From: Betaproteobacteria bacterium
GTDB lineage: Bacteria > Pseudomonadota > Gammaproteobacteria > Burkholderiales > Casimicrobiaceae
DNA length: 64,000 nt
Direction of reading: 5' to 3'
NCBI GenBank assembly: GCA_004293675.1
Contig: READ01000010.1
Span: forward strand, 62,001 to 126,000
Within the stretch, counting starts at the first letter, position 1. Every line of letters starts with the position of its first letter. A program made the translations under genes and the position numbers. The notes beneath the pieces are model-generated. The model did not search any database. It was not told where the DNA came from and saw only the letters and a list, made by a program, of their open reading frames with translations. This document shows positions 1 to 8,263 of this stretch, piece after piece.

Positions 1-160
1 GCGATTACAGCCCGTGCTCGTGCCGTCAGCACCAGCTTACCGATTCCCGAACATGGCTCAGTTGACGGCCGATCCCAAGCGCACGCTCGACGGTATGGCA
101 CAAGGGGTGCCGCTGTTGGCGAAAAAGATTGCGGAAGATATCGCTCCGGCGCGCCGCTGA
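1..160 (+). CDS. C-terminal end of an unrecognised protein (cut by window edge)
   Basis: An open frame enters from the left edge, beginning at base 2, and closes with TGA at 158-160, giving 52 visible residues. The last part (MAQLTADPKRTLDGMAQG, then a Lys/Ala/Arg-rich tail ending PARR) has no motif I recognise. It lies on the same strand as the lipoprotein gene that follows 15 bp later, so the two may be co-transcribed. Function cannot be assigned from this fragment. Confidence 0.45.
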   Translation, partial: RLQPVLVPSAPAYRFPNMAQLTADPKRTLDGMAQGVPLLAKKIAEDIAPARR

Positions 161-175
161 TTGGACGCAGCGCTT

Positions 176-889
176 ATGAAATGCCTCTCGAATCTGGCTC
201 TGACGGCCTGCTTGTTTATCGCTGTGGGCTGCCAAACCACAGCCATTGGTGTTGCCGAGCAATCCGCCAGGCAAATGGCTGCAACCCAAACGGTTGCTTC
301 GTTTCGCGATCTGAAACCTGTGCCCATAGTGTTGTCCAACGGCAACGAGCCGATGCAATTGAGCGTCAATATGCTCACCGATGCAACGCTACAAAAAGTG
401 CAGCAGCCCGAGGGCGAGCCGATTCTGGCGACGCTGTACTCACTACCCGAGCCTAAGACTGCCTATTCGGTGCGGATCAGCGCGGCGGTATCGGGAAGTC
501 GCGACCATCCTACGGTTTACTACCCTCGCATGCTGTTTTTAGATGAGGCCTTCATCGTCACGCGCTATACAACGCAGAATGACTTTCGGTTCCGCGCCAA
601 CGGAGCGAATGGTGCTATCAGTGCAACGGTATTCGTCAACGAGGGCAATCGTAACGAGCGTTATCTCGTTGTGCTTGAGGAGCCAGCCAAAGGCGTAACC
701 GAGCAGCTATCACTGATTGCCGGACAAGCGCCGCCTCCGATGGTCTTGCCACTCCCATTGAAGCTAGCAGAAATGATGTGGGTCGTTGGATCGACGTCTA
801 ATGAACCCGAGCGAAGGCTGCGGGCTGCGAGAGCCGGTGTATACGAGCTGAGTTTTGCGCCATACCGAACGAAAAGACTGGGCGAGTAG
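176..889 (+). CDS. Predicted outer-membrane or periplasmic lipoprotein, possibly MalM-like
   Basis: The 237-residue product begins MKCLSNLALTACLFIAVGC, a lipoprotein signal peptide with a lipobox ending at Cys19, so it should be lipidated and exported. I chose the ATG at 176 over an in-frame TTG at 161 because the ATG places the signal peptide at the N-terminus. The middle (about residues 85-170) is beta-rich with a stretch around PRMLFLDEAF and RYLVVLEEP. That layout is reminiscent of the MalM family of maltose-operon periplasmic proteins, but this is weak and from memory. No maltose genes are nearby. The gene follows the truncated upstream CDS at 15 bp and may share its transcript. Confidence 0.7.
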   Translation: MKCLSNLALTACLFIAVGCQTTAIGVAEQSARQMAATQTVASFRDLKPVPIVLSNGNEPMQLSVNMLTDATLQKVQQPEGEPILATLYSLPEPKTAYSVRISAAVSGSRDHPTVYYPRMLFLDEAFIVTRYTTQNDFRFRANGANGAISATVFVNEGNRNERYLVVLEEPAKGVTEQLSLIAGQAPPPMVLPLPLKLAEMMWVVGSTSNEPERRLRAARAGVYELSFAPYRTKRLGE

Positions 890-1161
890 ACGACGGCACC
901 TGTAAAGGCGGTTTTCGATACCAGGCTATTGGCTGGGTGGGGTGGAACGCCTGGGGTTCCGCCGTAAGCGACCGGCGAAGCCATTTCAACAAAAACTGAT
1001 TCACGTTGCGCACTCGGCGGCACGGCAAGCGTGCCGCTCTTCGCGCTGACCCCATAATTTGCCAGGGAGATACAAGGCCTTACTCGCTGCCAGACGATGC
1101 GTGGGTTAAGTAAGAGAGCAGCCATTGCAATGGAAGTGGATGCGACAGCGCGGAGGGCGAT
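890..1161. other. Non-coding stretch with a hairpin and a GGGGTCAG-type motif
   Basis: No convincing gene is seen. A 7-bp stem (CGGCACG/CGTGCCG, 1018-1036) lies here. Just downstream, at about 1046-1060, is CTGACCCCATAATTT, the inverted form of the GGGGTCAG motif found in tandem at 2066-2108. The two therefore bracket the cassette-like block in opposite orientation. A 12-bp palindrome (CCATTG/CAATGG) lies at about 1122-1133. Confidence 0.4.
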
Positions 1162-1452
1162 TTACTCAAGGGCGCCCCAGCGCATAAGTTGCAGATTGTC
1201 GCTGTGTGCCGCCATGGCGAAAGTGACGAAGCCAAGCACCAAGTAGAAGAGCTGAGTTTCTTGTTCCGCATGAACGACAACGTGGTTGCAGTCGTCATCG
1301 ATCGCATGCACAAGTTGCACGGTTACGCGCCCTTCGTTGGATGCGAACTCCACGGAATACTCTTGGCCACAGACGAATTCGGGCCAGGACTTTGCGAGAG
1401 CGGCCAGGTCGGTTGGTAGAGAGAAGTACGAGTCGATGCGTGCCGAGGGCAT
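1162..1452 (-). CDS. Small hypothetical protein in a cassette-like position
   Basis: This 96-residue ORF starts MPSARIDSYF and has the amino-acid balance of a real protein: an acidic middle (HAIDDDCNHVVVHAEQE) followed by a hydrophobic segment (LFYLVLGFVTFAMAA, about residues 68-82) that could be a membrane helix. I recognise no family. There is no clear Shine-Dalgarno. The start codon lies only 17 nt from the proposed cassette boundary at TTTAGGC, which is the spacing expected of integron cassette ORFs. It runs in the same direction as the SMI1-like ORF upstream and is separated from it only by the attC-like hairpin. It could be a spurious ORF. Confidence 0.45.
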   Translation of the reverse strand: MPSARIDSYFSLPTDLAALAKSWPEFVCGQEYSVEFASNEGRVTVQLVHAIDDDCNHVVVHAEQETQLFYLVLGFVTFAMAAHSDNLQLMRWGALE

Positions 1453-1462
1453 TTGGTGTGGA

Positions 1463-1552
1463 GCCTAAAGTTGGCGTTGTCCGGCGGGCAGCACAAGCCG
1501 CGCAGCGGCCTTTTGCTGCTGCACGTCCGCGACGAACAACCTGTTAAGACGC
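1463..1552 (-). repeat. attC-like imperfect hairpin between two small ORFs
   Basis: Read on the minus strand, the site opens GTCTTAAC, passes GTTGTTCG, then forms a long imperfect stem (GCAGCAGCAAAAGGCCGC against GCGGCTTGTGCTGC), returns through CGGACAAC and ends CTTTAGGC. The order of short outer boxes, inner boxes, unequal arms with unpaired bases and a tight apex is that of integron attC sites. The stop codon of the upstream ORF lies inside the first box (TCTTAAC). A matching inverse box, GTTAAGAC, sits at 1944-1951 before that ORF, as cassette logic predicts. The cores deviate from RYYYAAC/GTTRRRY (extra T, and T or C for G), so the site is degenerate or only attC-like. Confidence 0.45.
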
Positions 1553-1936
1553 TTTGATGAGGGAGAAGTCATTTGCCACTTTTTTCAATTCGCCACTTTC
1601 ATGGAGCCACGCATAGACCTCTGGTGCAAAGCCCTCGTTCTGTTTGAGTAGAACCAGTTGATCGCCAGCACCGTTGCCTGCGATTGCCACTGCATTTTCA
1701 GGAAATCGAGCCCAACCGCGACAGCTCGCTGTTTCCTTTAAGATGTGGTTCGCGGACCGGGAGAGTCGTTTCCGATCTGAGGTGTCGGCAACTGGGTACT
1801 GCTGCCAGTCATCGTCATCGGTTTCGATCTCGCCACCGTTTTCTCTCAGCATAGCAAGCCGATAAGACTTGGGCAGGCTCGCCCCAAGCTCACGCTCAGC
1901 AGCTAGCAGGAATGATTCAGCTAAGTCAAGCGGCAT
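1544..1936 (-). CDS. SMI1/KNR4 (SUKH) family protein
   Basis: The 130-residue product begins MPLDLAESFLLAAERELGAS. It carries the SMI1/KNR4 pattern: an N-terminal helix with LGASLPKSYRLAMLRENGGE (about residues 17-36), then ENAVAIAGNGAGDQLVLL and a C-terminal EVYAWLHESGEL. SUKH-superfamily proteins often act as immunity proteins in polymorphic toxin systems and are frequent passengers of integron cassettes; no toxin is visible here. The ORF is flanked by inverted 10-mers, GTTAAGACGC at 1543-1552 and GCGTCTTAAC at 1942-1951. It starts 5 nt inside the outer one and ends in the other, which supports a cassette origin. Confidence 0.75.
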   Translation of the reverse strand: MPLDLAESFLLAAERELGASLPKSYRLAMLRENGGEIETDDDDWQQYPVADTSDRKRLSRSANHILKETASCRGWARFPENAVAIAGNGAGDQLVLLKQNEGFAPEVYAWLHESGELKKVANDFSLIKAS

Positions 1937-2065
1937 GGTTTGCGTCTTAACGTATCTTAACGAACGCGTTGAAACTTAACTTTCTAATAGTGCGAAATCG
2001 GATTCGCATTCGATTCTGACGCCGTCAAATTGGATGTGGTGATCACTCAGTCTGCTGAATTTTGG

Positions 2066-2108
2066 TAAATGGGGTCAGACACGATAGTAAATGGGGTCAG
2101 ACACGATA
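2066..2108 (+). repeat. Two tandem copies of a 21-bp GGGGTCAG-containing repeat
   Basis: Two identical 21-nt units, each holding AATGGGGTCAGACACGAT, occur at 2066-2086 and 2088-2108 with one G between them. An inverted, diverged copy of the core occurs near 1046. Similar GGGGTCAGA-type motifs are commonly found around REP-associated (IS200-like, RAYT) transposase remnants; this link is from general knowledge. No transposase is present here. Confidence 0.6.
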
Positions 2109-2159
2109 AGTTCTCGGCTTGTTGTGTCTGCGTCGCTCGCTTTTCCGAAGGCGCAGGAA

Positions 2160-2540
2160 CTACTTCGGCTGCCGATACAAAGCACAAATTTTGTTGCCGT
2201 CAGGATCGCGAAGGTAGGCTAAGTACAGCTTACCCGTTGATCCTTCGCGCCAACCCGGTGGGTTTTCGCAGGTGGTTCCGCCGTTAGCTAGACCGGCGGC
2301 GTGGAATGCGTCGGCTTGTTCTGTGGACTTCATCACGAAGCCGAGCGTACTGCCGTTGCCGTGGGTGGCGGGTTCGCCGTTGATCGGTTTGGTGATGCCG
2401 AATGTGCCGGTGGGGCTGCGATAGAAGTAGCGTTGGCCGTTGGCAATGCCGGGGGCGATGTCGAGGGCGCCCAATAGGGCGTCGTAAAACTTCTTTGAGG
2501 CTTCGAGGTCGTTGACGCCGAACATTACGTGGCTGAACAT
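2160..2540 (-). CDS. VOC family (glyoxalase/bleomycin-resistance fold) protein
   Basis: The 126-residue product opens MFSHVMFGVNDLEASKKFYDA, the usual start of a vicinal-oxygen-chelate module, and closes with LRDPDGNKICALYRQP, the second half of the fold. His4 and Glu/His positions typical of a metal site are present, but the substrate cannot be inferred. The length fits a single-domain VOC protein that dimerises. A purine-rich stretch (AGGA) lies about 8 nt before the ATG. It stands alone on the minus strand, about 200 bp from the phosphoribosyltransferase gene. A dioxygenase, lyase or antibiotic-binding role are all possible. Confidence 0.85.
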   Translation of the reverse strand: MFSHVMFGVNDLEASKKFYDALLGALDIAPGIANGQRYFYRSPTGTFGITKPINGEPATHGNGSTLGFVMKSTEQADAFHAAGLANGGTTCENPPGWREGSTGKLYLAYLRDPDGNKICALYRQPK

Positions 2541-2675
2541 GGTTTTTTCCTGGTTGGAATTGGATGAAGTTGGGCGCTGATTTCTAATGTGATGTCGGCA
2601 GCATTTTTGCGATCACGAGGGCAGAATGCCTTGGGAGAGGAACTTGGGTGGTGAGGAACACCATCCCCACCCTAA

Positions 2676-2696
2676 CCCTCCCCTTGAAGGGGAGGG
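2676..2696. repeat. GC-rich perfect palindrome between genes
   Basis: CCCTCCCCTT and AAGGGGAGGG form a perfect 10-bp inverted repeat around a single G. Preceded by CCCCACCCTAAC, it resembles a widespread intergenic palindrome. A relative of it lies inside hrpA at 24735-24757. On the minus strand it lies downstream of the phosphoribosyltransferase stop and could stall transcription, but there is no T-run. Confidence 0.6.
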
Positions 2697-2741
2697 AACA
2701 GGACCTTCAGGTACTCGTGGCTGCGGGACTTCGGCCGCTCG

Positions 2742-3251
2742 CTAGTCCCGCGGCAGCTGATGCACGCGCGTGTTGTCGTAGTGCTCGAACGGTTGGTGAA
2801 TCCACGGGCTGGTCGGTAAAAAATCAACGAAGTAATCCGGATGAAACGTGGAGATGCCCTTTTTCCAGATCACGCCCGTGCGCACGTCTTTGAGGTGTGG
2901 GTAGCGGGCTGGTAGCTCTTGCTTCACCACATGCAGCGTGTGACCGGAGTCGACCATATCGTCAACCACCAACACGCGCTCGCCGAGCTTGGCGCTGGTC
3001 ATAGTTAGGTGCTCTGAAACGAGCAGCTTGCCACGCACGGTGCCGCCGTCTTCGACGTAGCTTGAGGTGCTCATGATGGCGAGCGGCTTGTCAAAGATTC
3101 GCGACAGCTGATCGCCAACGCGAAGCCCACCACGGGCGATACAAATGATGTGGTCGAATTCCCATCCATCGTCGTGCACGCGCTGCGCGAGCTGTTCGAT
3201 CAAACGGTGGTATTTTTCCCAAGTGATGTAGAGGTGGCCGGTGTCGGTCAT
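2742..3251 (-). CDS. Phosphoribosyltransferase, hypoxanthine/guanine type
   Basis: The product (169 residues from ATG at 3251) has the PRPP-binding loop VLVVDDMVDSGHTL at about residues 94-107. Upstream it has an ARGGLRVGDQL segment (39-49), which forms the PPi loop, and a flexible hood around TVRGKLLVSE. The architecture matches small bacterial purine phosphoribosyltransferases that salvage free bases to nucleotides in the cytosol, and adenylosuccinate synthetase (purA) follows on the same strand. An in-frame TTG at 3302 would add 17 residues, but the ATG places the conserved YITWEKYH start correctly. Neither start has a strong ribosome-binding site. Base specificity is not resolvable. Confidence 0.8.
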   Translation of the reverse strand: MTDTGHLYITWEKYHRLIEQLAQRVHDDGWEFDHIICIARGGLRVGDQLSRIFDKPLAIMSTSSYVEDGGTVRGKLLVSEHLTMTSAKLGERVLVVDDMVDSGHTLHVVKQELPARYPHLKDVRTGVIWKKGISTFHPDYFVDFLPTSPWIHQPFEHYDNTRVHQLPRD

Positions 3252-3594
3252 ACGAATCAGGACGTCGTTTGCGGTGCGGTAGAACGGCGATTGCTTGCGC
3301 AAACTATGACGTCGGTTCCGTGGGTCGCTAGGACGTGAAAAAGTTGAAGAGGTAGAGCATTAGTCTAGCGTGGAATGACGGCGGCAAGGCCTCAACGAAG
3401 GTCAAGTGGCGCTGCGCCGCGTGAAAACTGGAACTGAATGACTAGCGCATCGCGCAGCAACCGCTATCAGATTCAGCGGCGGCACCCCGTCCCCCTCCTG
3501 GCCTCCTCCCTTCGACATGCTCAGGACGGGCTTGAAGGGGGAACGACGATCGCAAACGTAACGTCCTAGCTCGCGAAAGCGAACGACGTCCTGC
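3252..3594. other. Gene-free stretch with remnants of interspersed repeats
   Basis: No gene is supported. Around 3505-3545 is CCCTTCGACATGCTCAGGAC followed by GGGCTTGAAGGGGGAACG, resembling a common bacterial interspersed repeat of the CTTCGACAAGCTCAGG type; a diverged relative lies at 40580-40600. At about 3572-3585 a TCGC/GCGA stem with a GAAA loop lies just beyond the purA stop on the minus strand and might act as a weak 3'-end structure. Confidence 0.45.
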
Positions 3595-4890
<1,296 letters not shown>

Positions 4891-4915
4891 TCATCCGAAT
4901 GTGAAGAAAAGTATT

Positions 4916-5015
4916 TGTAGGAGCGGCTTGCCGCGAAAAGGCCCGGCGAAGAAATCCCGTTGCGCATTCGCGGGTATGCGTTTGCGGGAGTGTTTCGCGG
5001 CAAGCCGCTCCTACA
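4916..5015. repeat. Inverted repeat with 23-bp arms in the hisZ-purA gap
   Basis: The arms at 4916-4938 and 4993-5015 are perfect inverses beginning TGTAGGAGCGGCTTGCCGCG, with a 54-bp centre that itself contains GCGGG/CCCGC-like elements. Repeats of the TAGGAGCGGCTTGCCGCG kind are well known as dispersed palindromic (REP-like) sequences in pseudomonads and relatives. In the hisZ-purA transcript it would form a very stable hairpin. Confidence 0.85.
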
Positions 5016-5022
5016 GTTGGGG

Positions 5023-6003
5023 TTAGGTGTCTCGCGTGACTTCCGTCAGCGCGCGTAAATCAACGAACGAAAATCCAGTGGCCGCGCGACCAGCTTTGCT
5101 GCCTTGCATGAAAGCACCGCCCACGCCGTCGTAGCGACCGCCGCGAGCAACGACGTGTGTGGTGTTTTGCAGATACGCGACAAACACCAAACCGGTGTGG
5201 TAATCGAGCCCCGGCAAATCAGCCAGATCCAGCGAGCATTGCGCGCCGGATTCGGTGATGGCGGCGGCGACGGCTTCAAGCTGGTCAAGCGCTGCGCCCA
5301 CATCCGTGTTTCGCGGCAGTGCGGCGCGGGCGCGTTGCAATACCGTTTTCGGTGAACCGAAGAGGGCGGTCAACGCGGTGAACACGCCGCGCGCTTCGGG
5401 CGTGAGCGTGGCGATCGAATCGAGCGCGCTGCTGCTCTTTGCGGCGAGTGCGGCGTCAACCTGCGCTGTTACTTTCGGCGTGAGTTCGAAGTGCTTGGCT
5501 AGCGCTTTGAATACGCCAACGTGACCGCAATCGATCAACAATGGCGACGCGTTGGCTGCCCGAGCCGCTTCCACCATGAGTTTCATGATTTCCACGTCGC
5601 CCGTGGCACCGGCTTCACCAAAGAGCTCTGCGCCGACTTGAGTCAGCGCACGCGAAGCGCCCAGCGCAGCGTGGGTGCGAATGACTTCGCCCGCGTAACA
5701 AAAGCGGCGCGGCGCATCGTCTGAAAAATAGGTTGCATCGATTCGAGCGACCTGCGGCGTAATGTCGGGCCGAACGCCGAGCGATTTACCGGAGAGCGGA
5801 TCGATTAGCTTGAACGTGTTGTGCTCGAGATCGCTGCCGGTGCCGGTCAGGAGCGCATCCAAGTGCTCGATGAGCGGCGGATTCACAAGCTCATAGCCGC
5901 GCGCAGCAAAGGTGTCTAAGAGCGCACGACGCGTGTTCTCCATCGCTGCGGCCGTCGGCGGCAGTACGTCTTCTACAAAATCAGGGAGAACCCATTTGCG
6001 CAT
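5023..6003 (-). CDS. hisZ: ATP phosphoribosyltransferase regulatory subunit
   Basis: HisZ is the catalytically inactive HisRS-like partner that activates short-form HisG in histidine synthesis. The 326-residue product starts MRKWVLPDFVEDVLPPTAAA. It keeps the class II tRNA-synthetase-like core: LGVRPDITPQVARID (motif 2 region, about residues 75-90), RFCYAGEVIR, and the C-terminal LDYHTGLVFVAY and GGRYDGVG. It lacks a HisRS anticodon-binding domain, as expected. It is shorter than the roughly 380 residues common in other betaproteobacteria. There is no hisG in the window. purA follows downstream on the same strand. Confidence 0.93.
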   Translation of the reverse strand: MRKWVLPDFVEDVLPPTAAAMENTRRALLDTFAARGYELVNPPLIEHLDALLTGTGSDLEHNTFKLIDPLSGKSLGVRPDITPQVARIDATYFSDDAPRRFCYAGEVIRTHAALGASRALTQVGAELFGEAGATGDVEIMKLMVEAARAANASPLLIDCGHVGVFKALAKHFELTPKVTAQVDAALAAKSSSALDSIATLTPEARGVFTALTALFGSPKTVLQRARAALPRNTDVGAALDQLEAVAAAITESGAQCSLDLADLPGLDYHTGLVFVAYLQNTTHVVARGGRYDGVGGAFMQGSKAGRAATGFSFVDLRALTEVTRDT

Positions 6004-6107
6004 GGCGCGGGGGAGGCCGTTCGGGCAAAGACACGAACAACAGAGTTATTGACAACGAATTCTACTGAAGCGAGTTTGCAGCGTTGGAGAATTGCTATCG
6101 GTGACCA

Positions 6108-6222
6108 ACTTTTCGCTTTAAGGCCATATAAAACAAGGCGTTCAATAGATATAAATTAACTAATGAAAATTGTTAAAAAAATCGCTAAAGCCTTATTTTA
6201 TAAGGCGTTAAAGCATAAAGCT
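6108..6222. repeat. AT-rich two-hairpin repeat element, copy A
   Basis: The left module (6108-6148) and the right module (6182-6222, reverse complemented) align over about 40 nt; both read as a CTTT-rich start, GCTTTAA, then a GCC..TATAAAA..AAGGC hairpin. The right hairpin stem is AGCCTTA/TAAGGC. About 33 nt of A/T-rich sequence separates them. Copies B and D have the same layout. It fills the gap between hisZ and the RDD gene and touches the RDD stop codon. The rest of 6004-6107 shows nothing recognisable. Confidence 0.75.
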
Positions 6223-6794
6223 CATTCTCGCTGATAAACCACGCGCGAACCAGCGATCCGGTCGTGCAAAAACTGCTTCGCCGGATCAACAAACGCCCAC
6301 AGGAAATTGGTAAACAGCGCCAGAATCCACCAGCCACGGGCGCTCGGCCCGAAGGCAAGATAAATCAATAGTCCCAGCGCCGGCCCAATCCACACCGCCA
6401 AATAGCGCACGATCGCTCGTTTGGTGCTGAGCGTCAATTCGCTCGTTTGAACGTCTTGCAAGCGCAATTGCCAGGTTTTGAAGGCCAATGTACGGCGATG
6501 GCGCGTCCAAAAAAATACGAAGTACGCACCGAGTGAGGCAAACAAGTAGAGCTGTTGCAACGTAGCAATGGCCCCGGTCAAGATCATCGGCTTGCCGGTA
6601 GACATCGATTCGCCCGAAAACGCAGCAAACGCAAGGGCTACGATGAACAGGTACGCGACCAAAAAGAACAACTCATGAACGAGCGCGCCAAAGCGTCTCC
6701 AAAGGCCCGCGCGAACGGTTGGCACAGCGGCGTCTGGCATACGAAGGGGCGTGGGGGATTGCGGTGGCGTCGGGGGGGATTCGGCTGCGGTCAT
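6222..6794 (-). CDS. RDD family membrane protein
   Basis: The 190-residue product has a Pro-rich cytoplasmic N-terminus and then the RDD-type start LWRRFGALVHELFFLVAYLF (residues 31-50). This is followed by about four hydrophobic segments (roughly 36-58, 80-97, 130-148, 153-168). The C-terminus DRIAGSRVVYQRE matches the typical RDD ending. RDD proteins sit in the inner membrane and some act in ion exchange or stress tolerance; no specific role is established here. It is the last gene of the run sigma factor-DUF3619-DUF3106-RDD on the minus strand, an order recurring in betaproteobacteria, although 480 bp of non-coding DNA precedes it. Confidence 0.85.
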   Translation of the reverse strand: MTAAESPPTPPQSPTPLRMPDAAVPTVRAGLWRRFGALVHELFFLVAYLFIVALAFAAFSGESMSTGKPMILTGAIATLQQLYLFASLGAYFVFFWTRHRRTLAFKTWQLRLQDVQTSELTLSTKRAIVRYLAVWIGPALGLLIYLAFGPSARGWWILALFTNFLWAFVDPAKQFLHDRIAGSRVVYQRE

Positions 6795-7277
6795 GGCCTA
6801 ATGTTAAGTCGTCCTGATCGGCACGCTGCCTGAGAGGCCGGGTTGGTGCCATTCGTTTACCTTGAGCCATGGGAGGCAGCTATCAGCCGTCGCTTCTTTG
6901 ACGCAGATTACCGCGGATTTGACGCAGATGACCGCAGATTTCTGTGAGAGGGACCGCGCCAGAAAGCCGAAGATTCAAGCTGACTTTTGCCTGCGCACAC
7001 CAATGAGCGTACTTAAAAAAATCCGCGTCAATCCGTGTCAAATCCGCGCTAATCTGCGTCAAAAAAAACTCCCCGCACCGACCTTAGGCGCTTGAAGTGT
7101 TTGAGCATTGCTCCGAGCTATTGTGCGAATCAGTTCCATCCTTGACGGTACGCAGCCAGCGTTCAGGAGCCGCGCAAATTGGCGCTTTCGCCACCAACCG
7201 ATGACACGCTCAGGGTGCCGGGCTGGGCAGGATTGCTGCCGCGGCACCTCGGCCGCGCAGGCGACGCTCAGACGTTG
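6795..7277. repeat. Gene-free stretch carrying a GACGCAGATT inverted-repeat element
   Basis: The element spans about 6897-7063. It begins TTTGACGCAGATTA followed by two further related units (CCGCGGATTTGACGCAGATG, CCGCAGATTT) and ends with their inverses, finishing TAATCTGCGTCAAA. The 14-bp ends are perfect inverses. A shorter copy is at 54057-54144. Repeats of this wording (CGCAGATTaaCGCGGATT) are familiar from many unrelated bacterial genomes. No gene is supported in this interval. Confidence 0.7.
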
Positions 7278-7802
7278 CTAAGGTGCCGTTTTTGTAGACG
7301 GTGTCGCCGGTGCGGTGGGGGCAGTTGGCGGAACGTTCGCAGGCTTGGCCGGCGCCGTCGCTGCTTTCTTCTGCAAAGCCTCACGCTGCTCGGGCGGCAG
7401 GTTGCGGTATTCGTCCCATTTTTGGGGAACAGCCGCGCGTTTTTCGGGCGGCAATTGCTGGAGCGATTGGTAGTTTTCCCGCGCCTTTTTGCGCTCTTCG
7501 GGGCTCATTTGCGACCAACCCTGCATGCGGCTATTTAGGTTTTGCTGCTGCTCGGGGGTCATGCTGGGTTGCTTGGCCGCTACTTCGCGCCACTTTTTTT
7601 TGCGAGCATCAGAGAGCTGATCCCAGTCTTTGGCGAGGGGCGCGAGGACGCGCTGCTCGTCGGGCTTGAGTTGCGACCATTTTTGAGCGTGCACCAACGG
7701 CGCAGCCAGCAATATCAAGGCGGCGAAAAGCAAAGCCGCCAGGCGACGAATCGGCGCGTTGGCGGCTTGTGGAGGGCTGAAAGTGGGCGGGTTCAAGGGC
7801 AC
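7278..7802 (-). CDS. DUF3106 exported protein
   Basis: The 174-residue product has a signal peptide (IRRLAALLFAALILLAAPLVHA, split here as residues 18-39, cleavage near HA-Q). A mature part follows of repeated Trp-centred helical units (WSQLKPDEQR, WDQLSDARKKKWREVA, WSQMSPEERKKARENY, LPPEKRAAVPQKWDEYRNLPPEQRE), the hallmark of DUF3106. The tail is low-complexity Ala/Pro/Thr. The function is unknown; periplasmic location is inferred. The start is GTG, since the nearby ATG is out of frame. It lies 38 bp after DUF3619 and belongs to the sigma-factor operon, so it may be an envelope-stress target or accessory. Confidence 0.85.
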   Translation of the reverse strand: MPLNPPTFSPPQAANAPIRRLAALLFAALILLAAPLVHAQKWSQLKPDEQRVLAPLAKDWDQLSDARKKKWREVAAKQPSMTPEQQQNLNSRMQGWSQMSPEERKKARENYQSLQQLPPEKRAAVPQKWDEYRNLPPEQREALQKKAATAPAKPANVPPTAPTAPATPSTKTAP

Positions 7803-7840
7803 CGGTAACTCATTGTTTTTACAGCGGAAATGGCAATTCC

Positions 7841-8263
7841 CTAGTTGTCTTCTTTGACAAAGTGGCTGAAGCCTTTGTCGAGCAACGCATCCACGGGCAG
7901 GTCGTCGCCCAAAATCATGGCGTCAACATCGGCGTTGTCTTGGGCGGTTACGAAGTCGCGCCATTCGGAGTAGCCGTAGGTCGCAAATATCGCAGTGACC
8001 AACAAACCAGTGCCCCAAAAGCGCCAGTCGCCAATGCGCTCACGCCAACCGCCCGAGAGTGCCATGGTGCCGCCGCCGACATTTTGTGCGGCGCTAGCGG
8101 CTTGCAATTCCATCGAGGCGATGGCTTTACGGCGCGCTTCGGCCAATCGGAACGCGATGTCGGGTTTGACGTTCGAGACCGAAGCGTCCAAATGCGGTCG
8201 CATCGCTTTGCCGAAGGCATCAACGGTGTTTTGATCGAGGAGGATTTGTTTTTCTTTTGTCAT
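7841..8263 (-). CDS. DUF3619 protein, candidate anti-sigma-like membrane partner
   Basis: The 140-residue product (ATG at 8263) has a cytoplasmic N-terminal half (NTVDAFGKAMRPHLD, VSNVKPDIAFRLAEARRKAI), one transmembrane segment (about residues 81-99, FWGTGLLVTAIFATYGY) and a short acidic exterior tail. This fits DUF3619. Its ATG overlaps the TGA of the preceding sigma-factor gene (ATGA at 8260-8263), implying translational coupling. By analogy with other ECF operons a membrane-anchored anti-sigma role is plausible, but no zinc-finger or known anti-sigma motif is seen. Confidence 0.82.
   Translation of the reverse strand: MTKEKQILLDQNTVDAFGKAMRPHLDASVSNVKPDIAFRLAEARRKAIASMELQAASAAQNVGGGTMALSGGWRERIGDWRFWGTGLLVTAIFATYGYSEWRDFVTAQDNADVDAMILGDDLPVDALLDKGFSHFVKEDN

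Noticed and set aside
661-1125. 154-codon minus-strand ORF opposite the lipoprotein gene
   Set aside because: It is antisense to a convincing lipoprotein CDS and has the skewed Ser/Ala/Arg composition of a shadow frame.
1120-1165. Second attC-like site after the 96-residue ORF
   Set aside because: There is a 12-bp palindrome and a weak box near the stop codon, but no paired core boxes in the right arrangement.
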